Positions 39,813 to 49,622 are shown, counted from the first letter of the stretch. The stretch: 64,000 nt of DNA from Streptomyces qinzhouensis (GCF_007856155.1 NZ_CP042266.1:7378001-7442000); one strand, 5' to 3'. Program-made: numbers and translations. Notes: generated from the letters alone by a model not told the origin.

Positions 39813-42800
39813 TCAGCGGCGGCGACCCCGCCGCACCTTCAGCTCCTCGAACCGGGGCGCGTCGCCGTCGAGGACCCGCTGCCAGGCCCTGCGGTACAGA
39901 TCGGCGACCGGTTCCGTCGGCACGATCACGCCGAACGAGGAGTGTTCGCCGTGGACCATGTCGAACAGCGGCAGCTTCCAGCGCTCCAGGGGGATCCGGG
40001 GCGCCGGCTGTTCGGCCCAGCCGCCGGGCAGGAACAGGGAACGGCCCGCCCTGGTCCGGGTGGCCTGCACCACGAGATCGGTGGCGGCCAGTTCGGCCCG
40101 GGCCGCCTTGAGGCGGGCCGGCTTCCAGCCCGTCCACCGGGCGGTGAACCGGTCGGTCGGGTCGGGCATGGCGAGCAGCATCAGATACAGCGTGGCCGCG
40201 TCCTCGCCGAGGCCGTACTCCTTGGCCGCCTTGGTGACCAGGTCGGGCACGGAGCGGCCCGGGTCCTGCGGCCACCAGATGCCGGCCTGGTGGCGGTCGC
40301 CCGCGACCGGCTCCCCGGGGTCGGCGAGAAGGGCCGCGAAACGGAGGTCGCGCACCAGCCGCAGGGCGACCTCGGCCGGGTACGGGTGTTCGTCGACGCG
40401 GGTGGCGGGCAGGTGGGGGTCCTGGCCGGCCTCGTCGAGCAGGTCGACCCGGATGCCCGGGGCGGGCTGGTCGTCATAGGTGGCGAGGACGACGGCGCCG
40501 TAGCGCTCGAATCCCGGGCCGGTCTCGGTGGGCGCACCCGCCGCCTTCCGGAACTCGGGGAGGCTGATGTAGCGGCCGAGGTCGAGCATGAGGCCGGGGG
40601 CCGCCAGCCGGGTACGTACGGCGGTGAACGCGGGCGGCAGCGCGGCGCGGATCGGGTCGCCCGAGGGCAGCCGGTGGGCGAGCCAGGCCATGAGTGCCAC
40701 CGTGCCGACCAGGGTCGCCGTGGTGAACCCGGCCTCATCGTCGCCGACGGGCCGCACCCGGTCGCCGTTGACCTCCCAGCGCAGATCCCGGCTGAGCGGC
40801 GGGGCACCCGCCGGGTCCAGCAGCGCGGGGAGGGCTTCCCGTACGGGCCACACCGAGCGCTTGAGGGCGCGGACGGCGTCGGCGAGCAGCTCCTCGGGCA
40901 CGGCGGGACGCTTGCCGATCCTGGCGTTCCAGACGGCGGCACCCGCGGCCACGTCCGGGCCCTCGGTCCACAGCCGGACCGGGTCGGCGGGCAGCAGGGC
41001 GGCCACGACCGCGGCGCGTACGGCGCTGTCGATACCGCGCAGTTCCTCCTTGGCGACCGCCGCGGGAGCGACCTTCACACCGATGGCGTTGCGGGCCTCG
41101 GTGGTGAGGAAGGTCCGCTCGTAGGCGTCGACCGCGGGCAGCCCGGCGACGACGAGCCGGGCCATCGTCTCGGTGATGCCGGTCAGACGGGCGAACTCCT
41201 CGGCGGCCGCGGGGAACCACGGCGCGGGACCGCGTGCCGCGAGCTCGGCCAGGAACTCCCCGAGCCGGAAACGGTGTTCGCCCTGGCCGATCGGCTCGCA
41301 GGCCAGCAGTTTGTAGGGCTCCGGCGCGGCGAACCGGCCCGCGGGGTCGTGGAAGAGACCGGTGAAGTCGCAGCCGTCGTCGTCCAGGGATCCGTGTGCG
41401 GTCAGCGCGACGAAGGCCCCGCCGGTCAGCGGCAGCAGGCCGCGCCAGGAGCCCTCCCGACCGTCGCCCGAGGCGATACGCAGCCGGTGCGCGTCCAGGT
41501 GCAGGGTCACCGCCCGCCAGCGGCCGGACTCCGGGGACCCGCCCATCCCCAACCGGTCGAACTCGGCCAGCAGGCGCCGCAGCGCCTCGCGGTGCTCGTC
41601 GGTGGTGGTGCCTGCGGCGGCCCGGTAGGCGAGAGCCGACATTCGGGCGATCAGGGGAAGCAACTCCGGCTGTCCGGTGGGCACTTCCGGTCCGTCGAGA
41701 TGCAGTCGGCCGCCGGTCCGGCCCGGTTCGGCCTCGGTGGCCTCGGCGGCGCGGGTCAGCAGACGCAGGGCGCGGAAGACGGTGTCGGACCGGTCGTCGC
41801 GGCTCCACCAGTAGCCGCTCGACGCACCGACGCCGCTGATCGCGTCGCGCAGCAGACTGTCCACCGGACCGGCCGGGCCCTCGTCGACCGGGTCGCCCTC
41901 CATGGCCCGGGTCAGCCGGATCGCCGCCGCGTCCAGGACACCCTGCTGGGCCGCCGCGTAGCGCACGACTCCGGCGATGCCCTTCACCAGGGCGGGGTGG
42001 GTGACGGACAGCAGGGTGCGGATCGCGCCGGGCAGCGCCTCGGTGTCCTGACCGGCGGCGGCCGCCAGCAGGGCGGCGGCGGTGTCGCGGTCGATACGCC
42101 GCAGCTCCGCCGAGCCTTCCGGGTCGCGCGGGGTCAGGCACTCCCAGTACTGCACCGGCGGCAGCAGGAGGCTGCCCTCGCCGAAGGAGCCCGCCGTGCG
42201 GTCGGTCTTCGCCCAGGCGGTGACGACACCCTCCGGGTCCACGAGGTCGAGCTGCCAGCTGTTGCGCACAACCGCCGTGGGCCGCTCGGCACCGGGGAAC
42301 ATCACCAGCGTGTACGGCCGGCCGGCCTCGGCCGGGAGCGTGAGGGTGTGCCCGGCGAGGTCCTCGACCCGTGTGGAACCGTCCGGGAGCGTCACCTTGC
42401 GCAGACCGACGAGCCCGTGCACGGGCGCGGCGGCGGGGGTGGCACCGGTCGTGGGGGAGGGGCGCAGCCGCCCGCCCGCGAAGCTGCTGCCCTCGGGGGT
42501 GTCCCGCAGCGCGTCGGCGAGGAAGGCGGGCCGGCTCATGCGGCCACGGTCACCGGTGGCCGGGTCGTACTCGTACCAGCCGGGTGCCGTGCGGTCCTCG
42601 GATTCCGCGTGCCACACCCAGTAGGAGGAGCCGTCGAAGAGCAGCGGGCACTCCTCGGGCACGGTGGTGTCGCCCGCGTGCACGACACCCCGGCCGGTGG
42701 CCCGGCCGCCGCCGGGCAGCGGCAGCGTGATCGGGAAATCGCCCCGGTACCAGTCCATTTCGGTGCCGCGAGTGGTGTGCGGGCCCTTCAGCGCCTCGAC

Positions 42801-44714
42801 GCGGTCGGCCCGGCCGTGCCAGTAGCCGCGCAGACCGCCGTTGCCGCTCTTCCAGTAGACGAGGAGTTCGCCGTCGACATGGTGGAAGCCCGGATCGCCG
42901 CGGCGCTCGCCCGCGGGGATCCGCAGGTCGTGGGTGAGCAGGGTGCCCTCGGCGCCGATCACCCGGGCCTGGGCCGCCCCGGCGACCACGAGATGGGGCC
43001 AGGCGTCGGCGACGATCAGATCCTCGACATCGGACTTCGGTACGAGGTCGGCCACCGCCTCCTCCCAGGCGGGCCAGCCGAGCTCGTCGAAGAGACCGGC
43101 CCGCAGGGTGCGTACCAGCACGGGGGCGAGGTCGGTGGCGACGGCCTCGCGCACCTCGTCCTCGGCGAGCGCCAGCGCCTCGGAGGGCAGCCACTTCAGC
43201 CGGTCCAGCGCGTCGGGCAACTGGGGCAGACCGGCCACGGTGAAGCGCTTGACGACCGCCGCGACCCATCGGGCCAGCAGCGGGCGGCCGCCGGGCGACG
43301 CGGCCAGCAGGCGGATGGCCCGCAGCGCGCCGTCGTGGTTGCCGAACTGCTCGGCGCCCTTCAGGAAGGCGTTGTCGAACCGGGCGTCGGCGCCCAGGAA
43401 CAGCAGGTCCCGCTGTCCTTCGCCCTGTGCCCACTGGGTCAGTGGCAGGGCGTCGTCGGGCTCCGGGGCGGCCACCGGGACGTCCAGGGACAGCAGCAGG
43501 TCGATCAGGTCGATGTCGTGCGTGACCCGCAGCGCGCCGCCGGAAGCACGGAGTTCCGCCCGCAGACGGTCCACGGCCCGCTCCACCAGCGGGTACAGCT
43601 CGGGCATCCGGGTCGAGCCACGCCAGGAGCGCGCCCGCTCGCGGAAGGTCAGGAAGCGTTCCAGCCAGCCCGTCGTGCCGTCCCGCGGCCGCTCCTCCTC
43701 GGGCAGCGAGGCATCCCACAGTCCCGCGGTGGCGCCGGAATCCTCCAGCACCTTCAGCCACAGTGCGGGCATCTCGTCGTCGTAGCTCGCCGGGACCATG
43801 TCCAGCAGGGTGCCGCGTACCCGCCGGTCCCGGGTGGCCAGCGCCACCAGCGCGGTCCGATGGCCCTTCCACCAGCCGGCCGCGGCACGCAGGGTGGCCG
43901 GCAGACCGAGGAGCTCGGAGAGGTACTCCTGCTCGGTGAGGTCGGCGTCCCGGCCGGCGGCACGGGCCAGTTTGCGCAGGTCGCCAGCCATCTGCGCGGA
44001 CGGCGGGAGGCCGCCCGCCGTGCGGCGCAGACACAGCCGGGTGAAGCGCCGCAGCGCGTCCTCGGCCGGTACCCGGGCGGCCAGCTCCCTGCCGTAGGCG
44101 GACAGCACCTTCACCGGCAGCGCGCCCGCCAGGGCGAATTCGAGGAACACCGCGTCGAGGCGGCCCTCGTCGATCACCAGCCCGTGCTCCGCCTCGGCCT
44201 TGCGGGCCCGGGTGAACAGCTGGGCCGCGTACGTGGCGTTCTCCTCGGCGAGGAAGACCCGGCCCGCCTGCTCGTAGAAGGTCGGCAGGAAGTGCGGGAC
44301 GGAGGCGGCCAGCCGCGCGCCGAGTTCCCCGTAGGCGTCCATGGCGGCCTTGGGCCGGGACTTCACCTGCCGGGCCGCCCGCTCCAGGTCCGGTACGACG
44401 CCGAGCGCGTGGTGCCCGTCCGAGGGGTGGTGCACCAGCACCCACTCCGGGAAGCCCAGCGACCGGCGCAGCCCCAGACCCACCACGGCCGGTTCGCCGT
44501 CCCGCTCCAGGCCGAGGAAACCGGCGGCGAGATCCTCCGCCGCGCCCAGCTCACCGGCCACCAGCCGCACCACCACGCGGTCGTCGAGCCCCGGGTGGCG
44601 GTATCCGCGCGCCGTCAGCGGAACCGCCCGCTCGCCCGCATCCCGTGTGTCCGGCGGCAGGACCGCGCCCGCCGCGAGCATGTCCTCGTACGACACCTGC
44701 GTTCCCCCGCTCAT
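39813..44714 (-). CDS. Large 1633-aa protein of the MoxR-VWA operon, function unknown
   Basis: A long cytoplasmic protein with no signal peptide or membrane helix. The first 600 residues are helical, scaffold-like. Around residue 600-760 is a Trp/Gly-rich beta region (YWKSGNGGLRGYWHGRAD; SSYWVWHAESEDRTAPGWYE). The rest is mixed alpha/beta, ending in a basic tail. I do not recognise a domain. The start ATG 44714 overlaps the DUF4132 stop (ATGA) and has GAGGAGGG upstream. Its length and place, between a DUF4132 gene and a MoxR gene, suggest a scaffold or sensor in the same complex. Confidence 0.75.
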   Translation of the reverse strand: MSGGTQVSYEDMLAAGAVLPPDTRDAGERAVPLTARGYRHPGLDDRVVVRLVAGELGAAEDLAAGFLGLERDGEPAVVGLGLRRSLGFPEWVLVHHPSDGHHALGVVPDLERAARQVKSRPKAAMDAYGELGARLAASVPHFLPTFYEQAGRVFLAEENATYAAQLFTRARKAEAEHGLVIDEGRLDAVFLEFALAGALPVKVLSAYGRELAARVPAEDALRRFTRLCLRRTAGGLPPSAQMAGDLRKLARAAGRDADLTEQEYLSELLGLPATLRAAAGWWKGHRTALVALATRDRRVRGTLLDMVPASYDDEMPALWLKVLEDSGATAGLWDASLPEEERPRDGTTGWLERFLTFRERARSWRGSTRMPELYPLVERAVDRLRAELRASGGALRVTHDIDLIDLLLSLDVPVAAPEPDDALPLTQWAQGEGQRDLLFLGADARFDNAFLKGAEQFGNHDGALRAIRLLAASPGGRPLLARWVAAVVKRFTVAGLPQLPDALDRLKWLPSEALALAEDEVREAVATDLAPVLVRTLRAGLFDELGWPAWEEAVADLVPKSDVEDLIVADAWPHLVVAGAAQARVIGAEGTLLTHDLRIPAGERRGDPGFHHVDGELLVYWKSGNGGLRGYWHGRADRVEALKGPHTTRGTEMDWYRGDFPITLPLPGGGRATGRGVVHAGDTTVPEECPLLFDGSSYWVWHAESEDRTAPGWYEYDPATGDRGRMSRPAFLADALRDTPEGSSFAGGRLRPSPTTGATPAAAPVHGLVGLRKVTLPDGSTRVEDLAGHTLTLPAEAGRPYTLVMFPGAERPTAVVRNSWQLDLVDPEGVVTAWAKTDRTAGSFGEGSLLLPPVQYWECLTPRDPEGSAELRRIDRDTAAALLAAAAGQDTEALPGAIRTLLSVTHPALVKGIAGVVRYAAAQQGVLDAAAIRLTRAMEGDPVDEGPAGPVDSLLRDAISGVGASSGYWWSRDDRSDTVFRALRLLTRAAEATEAEPGRTGGRLHLDGPEVPTGQPELLPLIARMSALAYRAAAGTTTDEHREALRRLLAEFDRLGMGGSPESGRWRAVTLHLDAHRLRIASGDGREGSWRGLLPLTGGAFVALTAHGSLDDDGCDFTGLFHDPAGRFAAPEPYKLLACEPIGQGEHRFRLGEFLAELAARGPAPWFPAAAEEFARLTGITETMARLVVAGLPAVDAYERTFLTTEARNAIGVKVAPAAVAKEELRGIDSAVRAAVVAALLPADPVRLWTEGPDVAAGAAVWNARIGKRPAVPEELLADAVRALKRSVWPVREALPALLDPAGAPPLSRDLRWEVNGDRVRPVGDDEAGFTTATLVGTVALMAWLAHRLPSGDPIRAALPPAFTAVRTRLAAPGLMLDLGRYISLPEFRKAAGAPTETGPGFERYGAVVLATYDDQPAPGIRVDLLDEAGQDPHLPATRVDEHPYPAEVALRLVRDLRFAALLADPGEPVAGDRHQAGIWWPQDPGRSVPDLVTKAAKEYGLGEDAATLYLMLLAMPDPTDRFTARWTGWKPARLKAARAELAATDLVVQATRTRAGRSLFLPGGWAEQPAPRIPLERWKLPLFDMVHGEHSSFGVIVPTEPVADLYRRAWQRVLDGDAPRFEELKVRRGRRR

Positions 44715-45595
44715 GCGTTCTTGCCCTCCTCGATGTCACGCCCGGCGTACAGCGCCGCGGCCATCCGCATCCCCTCCGACCAGGCCACCGGGCCCACCTC
44801 GCGCAGCGGCACCGCACGGCCGTTGTGACCGTGCCACGTGAGGGCACCGGTCTCCACCGAGTCCTCCCAGTACGGCTCGCCGATCCATACGGAGGCCTCC
44901 AGGGTGCGTCCGCCGTCGCGCACCCGGGCCGTGGAGTAGCCGCCCGAGACGCGATAGCCCAGGGAGCCGGCGCGCGCGGCGAGGGCGAAGCGTGAGCGGA
45001 AGGAGCCACCGGCGAACTCACGTATCTCGGTGGCCTCGGGGTCGAGGTCGCCGGGCCGCTGCCAGGTCGCCCGGTGGATCTGCTCGACGCGCTGGACTAC
45101 GCCCAGTTCCGCGGCGAACTCCCGGATGTCGTCGAGGTCGGGCAGCAGGACCGGGTGCGGCAAGGTCACGGTGCGCGGGGAGAGGCGGACGGTCTCGCCG
45201 TCGAGGTTCACCAACCGCAGTTCGCCGTCCTCGGTGGCACCCCGCAGGAGGCCGACCTCGTGGGGGTCGTCGCCGACCACGGCCAGGTCACGCAGGGCCG
45301 ACTGCCAGGCCTCGTCCGGCCACACCCGGGCCAGCAGGCCGGTGGGCACGGGCAGCGACGACACCATCCAGGAGTCCACCTGCGCGACACATCCCGCGGC
45401 ATGCCGATCCAGCCATTCCGCGAACCGCCGTAGCCGGTCCACCTCGGGATGGTCCTTGAGCGCGCGCGGCAGGGACTTCAACTGCCGCCCCGCCGACCTT
45501 CCCGAGGTGGCACGCGCTGCCACCCGTCCTTCCACCAGGGCGACCTCGTACCCGTCACCCGCTGACAGCCAGCCCACGATCTCCGCCTCACGCAT
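44711..45595 (-). CDS. DUF4132-like protein, first gene of the MoxR-VWA operon
   Basis: The 294-residue product matches the C-terminal DUF4132 pattern: RQLKSLPRALKDHPEVDRL at the start, a middle region with PHPVLLPDLDDIREFAAELG, then VQRVEQIHRATW and a beta-rich end. Many DUF4132 proteins are far longer, so this is a short stand-alone version. The start is ATG 45595; a TTG just before it is possible. No good ribosome site is seen, which hints at weak or leaderless translation. Its stop overlaps the 1633-aa gene start. DUF4132 proteins are often near MoxR genes; their role is unknown. Confidence 0.72.
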   Translation of the reverse strand: MREAEIVGWLSAGDGYEVALVEGRVAARATSGRSAGRQLKSLPRALKDHPEVDRLRRFAEWLDRHAAGCVAQVDSWMVSSLPVPTGLLARVWPDEAWQSALRDLAVVGDDPHEVGLLRGATEDGELRLVNLDGETVRLSPRTVTLPHPVLLPDLDDIREFAAELGVVQRVEQIHRATWQRPGDLDPEATEIREFAGGSFRSRFALAARAGSLGYRVSGGYSTARVRDGGRTLEASVWIGEPYWEDSVETGALTWHGHNGRAVPLREVGPVAWSEGMRMAAALYAGRDIEEGKNA

Positions 45596-45835
45596 CAAGA
45601 CAGCCAGAAGAAAGCACAGTTCAGCCGGGAATTGCCGACCTCACTGCGACGACAAGCGGAACGTTAGCGGCGGTCACTGACAATCGGCCGGGGAAGCCGG
45701 AGACGACTGCGATGGGCAGGAGCGGCTCCCGGTGAGTCGCCCGCGCGGGGATGAACGTGCCGGTCGGGAAGGTGGGGGAAGGGGTGGTGCCGGTCCCGAT
45801 GGCCGGGGCCGGCACCACCGGGGTGCGGGCGGGGC

Positions 45836-47320
45836 TCAGCGGCGCCGGGTGAGGAGGGTGATCGCCCGGTCGAAGGCGGAGTCGCGGTCGGCGGCGAACT
45901 CTTCCGCGGTGAAGACGGGGACGGTGATGTGCGGGGGTACGCCCGGGCCTTCGTGGGAGTTGCCGCGCGGGGTGGTGTACCGCTCGTTGGAGAGGCCGAA
46001 ACGCCAGCCGTTGGGCAGTTCCCGGGCCATGATGTCGGAGAGGGCGCCCTGGGTGTGCTCGCCGATCAGGGTGGTCGGGGACGGGCGTTCGGCGAGGGCC
46101 TTGACGAAGGTCTCGCCCGCGCTGACGGTGGCTCCCGAGGCGAGGACGGCGATCGGGCCGGTGTAGCGGGGCACTCCCTGGGCCGGGGCCACCCGGGCGG
46201 TGTAGCGGGGGGTGAAGCGGGAGTCGTCGCGGGGGTCGTTTCTGGCTTCCTTGCGGTAGGCCGCATAGCCGCGGTCGGTGAGGCGGGCGGCGATCTGCAG
46301 GCCCAGGTCGTCGCTGCCCCCCTGATTGACCCGTACGTCCACGACGAGTCCGCGCCAGGCGCCGGGGCCATGGGCGCGGGCCCGGGTGACGATGCGGTCG
46401 AGCACCCGGTCGAGTTCGGCGGCGTCGGCTTCGATCGTGGGCGAACCCGGCGTGTACCCGCCGAATCGGCCGATCCGCAGATAGCCGATTCCGCCGGGGA
46501 GTTCGGCGTAGCCGATGGCACCCTGGGCATGGGTCTCCAGCGCGGTACCGCCGAGGTTGCGGCGCTCGACGAAGGCCTGGATCCGCTGGTCGTAGGCGTC
46601 GTCGGGAGAGACCGTCCCGGCGCGTTGCCCGGAGGCGCTGCGGCCCAGGTCGGAGGCTTCCAGGCCGACATGGGCGTCCTGGAGGGGCAGGGCCATCGCC
46701 GAGAGAATGCCGAACAGCTCCTCCTGGGTGGTGCCCGCGTGCACGCTCGGGCGGTACCGGGCCCGCATCTCGTCCCAGTCGACGCCCCGGCGCTCGAAGA
46801 AGGCGTAGTTCTCTTTGAAGGTCTGCCAGAAGATGTCGAACGTCGCCACCGGACCGGTGGGCGGGGGCTGTTCGCACAGCGGCGGCAGGGCGGCGATCCG
46901 GCGCAGGGAGCGGGGGCCCAGAGAGCCGTGGACGCGCAGTGCCGCACGGTCGCCGGCCCGTGGCGTCACCGTGAGGCTGTACTCCTGGCTGTCGAAACGC
47001 ACGGCGCCGCCGGGGCCGGTCCCGCCCGTGCTCCGGGCGGTGGGTCCGGGCAGACAGCTCAGTTCGGTGGTGTCCCAGAACCGCAGATCACGGCCGTGGA
47101 CGGAGACGACGGTCCCGTATCCGTCCATCCGCCAGATGCCCTCCACCGAGAGCCCCCCGGCTCCGGATCGCGGTGCCGCGGCCGGGGCGGGCGCCGCCGC
47201 GGCGGTGGACAGGGAGCCCGCGAGGGCGAGTGCCGTCCCGGCGGCGATGAGGACTCCGCGCCGGGAAGCGGGACGCCGGCGGTCCTCGACGGCGGGTGCG
47301 GCTGAAATCTCTGGTGTCAC
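45836..47320 (-). CDS. Secreted S41-family peptidase with Tat-type signal
   Basis: This 494-residue protein is a C-terminal-processing-peptidase relative, exported and cutting proteins in the wall or outside. The start is GTG 47320, chosen because GGAGG lies six bases upstream; a GTG at 47344 is less likely. The signal has twin arginines (ASRRGVLIAAG at residues 18-28) and an Ala-rich cleavage zone near 45. An N-terminal beta domain (about 55-150) is followed by the S41 core: YLRIGRFGGY, VDVRVNQGGSDDLG and the catalytic serine in ASGATVSAGETF near residue 400. A PDZ domain is not clear. It is divergent from panD. Confidence 0.85.
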   Translation of the reverse strand: MTPEISAAPAVEDRRRPASRRGVLIAAGTALALAGSLSTAAAAPAPAAAPRSGAGGLSVEGIWRMDGYGTVVSVHGRDLRFWDTTELSCLPGPTARSTGGTGPGGAVRFDSQEYSLTVTPRAGDRAALRVHGSLGPRSLRRIAALPPLCEQPPPTGPVATFDIFWQTFKENYAFFERRGVDWDEMRARYRPSVHAGTTQEELFGILSAMALPLQDAHVGLEASDLGRSASGQRAGTVSPDDAYDQRIQAFVERRNLGGTALETHAQGAIGYAELPGGIGYLRIGRFGGYTPGSPTIEADAAELDRVLDRIVTRARAHGPGAWRGLVVDVRVNQGGSDDLGLQIAARLTDRGYAAYRKEARNDPRDDSRFTPRYTARVAPAQGVPRYTGPIAVLASGATVSAGETFVKALAERPSPTTLIGEHTQGALSDIMARELPNGWRFGLSNERYTTPRGNSHEGPGVPPHITVPVFTAEEFAADRDSAFDRAITLLTRRR

Positions 47321-47702
47321 TGTGTTCCTCCGGTGGTCGGTCACCGATCATCCTTCCGGCGCCGGTACGGCCACCGCGTCCACCTGCGGGCGCCACCCGC
47401 GTCAACCATCGGTCGTACAAGCCGAGTTACTTCCCCTAGGGTCCGCGCGGTCGACCGGCCCTTCCGGCCGGGTACGTCGATAGGCCCGGAGCATTCCGGC
47501 CGGCACGGTCCGGTAGGCCCGAATCGCCCGTCCAGCGTTCCGGACGATCCGGATGATCCGGACTCACGGTGGATGTCACCACCCCGGCCTCGAGCGCCGC
47601 CACTCTGAAATGCTGCTCGGACACACGACTCGTTGTAGGGTATGGAAACCGCACTTGACCTGCGTTTATGCAGGCAGGGAGCCTAGATCCGGGAGCATCT
47701 CC
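47321..47702. other. Divergent intergenic region between the S41 peptidase and panD
   Basis: These 382 bases hold the promoters of both genes. TAGGGT at 47636-47641 could be a -10 for panD, without a good -35. TTGACC followed by CCTGC-GTTTAT-GCAGG lies about 45 bases before the panD start. No coding sequence is supported. Confidence 0.5.
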
Positions 47703-48119
47703 ATGCTGCGCACCATGTTCAAATCCAAGATTCACCGAGCCATCGTGACCCATGCCGACCTGCACTACGTCGGTTCCGTCACCATCGACGCGGCCCTGAT
47801 GGAGGCCGCCGACCTGCTGCCCGGTGAGCTGGTGCACATCGTCGACATCACCAATGGGGCGCGGCTGGAGACCTATGTCATCGAAGGCGAGCGCGGCTCC
47901 GGCGTGATCGGGATCAATGGCGCGGCGGCCCATCTGGTGCACCCCGGTGACGTGGTCATCCTCATCAGCTACGCCCAGGTGGACGACGCGGAGGCGCGCA
48001 CGCTCGTACCCCGCGTGGTGCACGTCGGCGCCGGCAACCGCATCGTGGAACTGGGTACGGACGCCGGGGCGCCGGTACCCGGGAGCCGGACCGAGCGCAG
48101 CCCGGGCGCCGTCGGCTGA
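47703..48119 (+). CDS. panD: Aspartate 1-decarboxylase (PanD)
   Basis: A 138-residue pyruvoyl enzyme that converts L-aspartate to beta-alanine for pantothenate and coenzyme A. The start [20 protein letters not shown] is typical, and the self-cleavage site is Gly24-Ser25 in YVGSVTID; Ser25 becomes the pyruvoyl group. Other conserved parts are [28 protein letters not shown] and VILISYAQ. The last 20 residues are a variable tail. The GNAT gene follows after 34 bases. Confidence 0.97.
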   Translation: MLRTMFKSKIHRAIVTHADLHYVGSVTIDAALMEAADLLPGELVHIVDITNGARLETYVIEGERGSGVIGINGAAAHLVHPGDVVILISYAQVDDAEARTLVPRVVHVGAGNRIVELGTDAGAPVPGSRTERSPGAVG

Positions 48120-48153
48120 GGACTCCCGGGCCGCGGGACGAAGGAGCGGTGAC

Positions 48154-48534
48154 ATGAGTACGGAGCCGGAGCACGAGCCGTCGGAGTACGACCTCCGCGA
48201 CGACCGCGAGCGGGGGCTTCTGGAGGCGTACCCGCCGGCGGGCGCACCCGTCGCGGGCCGGATCGCGTACTTCGTCCTCGACGGCCCGGCCGGACCCGCC
48301 GCCCTGGTCGCCGTGCACACGGTGGTCGAGCCGGAGCACGGCGGACGGGGGCTTGCCGGGGCGCTGGTCCGGGAGTTCTACGCGATCGCGGAGCGCGAGG
48401 GCGTGGCCGTCGTACCGCTCTGCCCGTACGCCGCCCGATGGGCCGAACGGCATCCGGGGGAGGCGCCCCCGGCCCCCGCCCCGCTGACGGCCGCCGCCGA
48501 GGCCGAACTCAGGACGAACCCCGACCGCTGGTGA
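48154..48534 (+). CDS. Short GNAT-family N-acetyltransferase (YidJ/NATD1-like)
   Basis: This 126-residue protein starts at ATG 48154 with AAGGAG upstream, 34 bases after panD. It has the compact GNAT core: YFVLDGPAGPAALVAVHTVV, then VEPEHGGRGLAGALVREF with the acetyl-CoA binding loop, and VAVVPLCPYAARWAERHP. That last block is the hallmark of the small NATD1-type subgroup. The substrate is unknown. A Pro/Ala tail of about 25 residues is added. Confidence 0.85.
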   Translation: MSTEPEHEPSEYDLRDDRERGLLEAYPPAGAPVAGRIAYFVLDGPAGPAALVAVHTVVEPEHGGRGLAGALVREFYAIAEREGVAVVPLCPYAARWAERHPGEAPPAPAPLTAAAEAELRTNPDRW

Positions 48535-48553
48535 CCCCGGCGGACCGGCCGCC

Positions 48554-48559
48554 TACTCT
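48554..48559 (+). promoter_or_regulatory. -10 element placing a leaderless start for the racemase-like gene
   Basis: TACTCT ends seven bases before the ATG at 48567. GTGACC, 17 bases upstream (48531-48536), can serve as -35. There is no ribosome site, so transcription probably starts at the ATG. Confidence 0.5.
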
Positions 48560-48566
48560 GCTGATC

Positions 48567-49196
48567 ATGCTCGCACTGCTGCACACCTCGCCCGTCCACC
48601 CGCCGGTCTTCGACGCCCTGCGCGACCGCGATCACCCGGGCGTCGAGCTGCGGCACCTCGTGCACGAGGAGCTGCTGGAGCGTGCCGTCGCCGAAGGGCC
48701 CGGCGCGGTGGCCGAGGAGGTGGCCGAGGCGGTGGGGAAGGCCGTCGCGGACGGCGCCCGGGCGGTGCTCTGCACCTGCTCCACCATCGGCGCCGCGGCC
48801 GAGGCGAGCGCGGCCCGGTACGGGGTACCCGTTCTGAGGGTGGACCGCCCCATGGCCGCCGAGGCCGCCGCCCGCGGACGGGTGGTGGTGCTCGCCGCCC
48901 TGGAGAGCACCCTGGCGCCCACGGCGGCGCTGATCCGGGAGGAGGCCGCGGGCCGGGCCCTGAACCTGCGGAGCGTGCTGGTTCCCGGGGCCTGGGAACT
49001 GTTCCTGGCCGGTGACCCGGACGGCTACCTCGACGCCGTCGCCCGGGCGGCGGACGCCGTGGGGGAGACCGGGGCGATCGTCCTCGCCCAGGCGTCCATG
49101 GCCCCGGCGGCGCTGCGGACGTCCACCACCGTGCCGGTGCTCTCCAGCCCCCGCCCGGGGCTGCGCGCCGCGGTGGCGGCCTGCGCCGTGCGGTGA
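48567..49196 (+). CDS. Aspartate/glutamate racemase-family protein
   Basis: This 209-residue cytosolic protein has the Asp/Glu racemase fold: LALLHTSPVHPPVFDALRD at the start and VLCTCSTIGAAAE with the first catalytic cysteine. In the second half the expected cysteine position reads IVLAQASMAPAA, so alanine replaces it. With one of two acid/base cysteines missing, ordinary racemisation is doubtful; it may act as a hydrolase, decarboxylase or other relative. The start ATG 48567 lacks a ribosome site but sits just after a -10 element. Confidence 0.8.
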   Translation: MLALLHTSPVHPPVFDALRDRDHPGVELRHLVHEELLERAVAEGPGAVAEEVAEAVGKAVADGARAVLCTCSTIGAAAEASAARYGVPVLRVDRPMAAEAAARGRVVVLAALESTLAPTAALIREEAAGRALNLRSVLVPGAWELFLAGDPDGYLDAVARAADAVGETGAIVLAQASMAPAALRTSTTVPVLSSPRPGLRAAVAACAVR

Positions 49197-49430
49197 CGGC
49201 CGGCCGGGGGTGACGCTCCCTTCGCCTGCCGCGGCGCCCCGGGGCCCGCGCCGGGTGGGCAAGGCGCCCCGGGCCGCCCGCCGTGGATCCGCGCCTGCCC
49301 CGCAGCCCCCCGCGCCCCGCCATCCACCGGTGCCGCGGCCGCCCCGTCCGCCCGGTGGCGCGTCCGGCGGGCGCCCCGGCCGGTCCGGCGGGACAGTGGA
49401 AGCGCAGCAACCCGGAACTGGGAGGACCGC

Positions 49431-49622
49431 ATGACCCAGCCCCCCGTACCCCCGTCACCGATTCCGCAGCCCGGCCCACCGGGACCCGACCCGGGCCCGC
49501 TGCCCGGACCGGTGCCCACGCCGCAGCCGCCGCCGGTGCCGCCGGACCCCATCACCCCGCCCGGACCCGACCCGGACCCCGGGCCGCAGCCGGAGCCGCG
49601 CCCCCGGCCGGGCCCGGCCTGA
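49431..49622 (+). CDS. Proline-rich small protein
   Basis: The 63-residue frame begins at ATG 49431 with GGGAGGA five bases upstream. It is almost wholly Pro, Gly, Asp and Pro-Xaa pairs (TQPPVPPSPIPQPGPPGP at its start), with no signal peptide. The strong ribosome site argues that it is translated, but low complexity in GC-rich DNA can produce such frames by chance. It converges on gnd. Confidence 0.45.
   Translation: MTQPPVPPSPIPQPGPPGPDPGPLPGPVPTPQPPPVPPDPITPPGPDPDPGPQPEPRPRPGPA

Noticed and set aside
39453..44828. 1791-residue rightward open frame
   Set aside because: It lies antisense to the 1633-aa gene and part of its neighbours. It is Gly/Arg/Gln-rich with no ribosome site or domain; GC-rich coding DNA leaves such antisense frames open.
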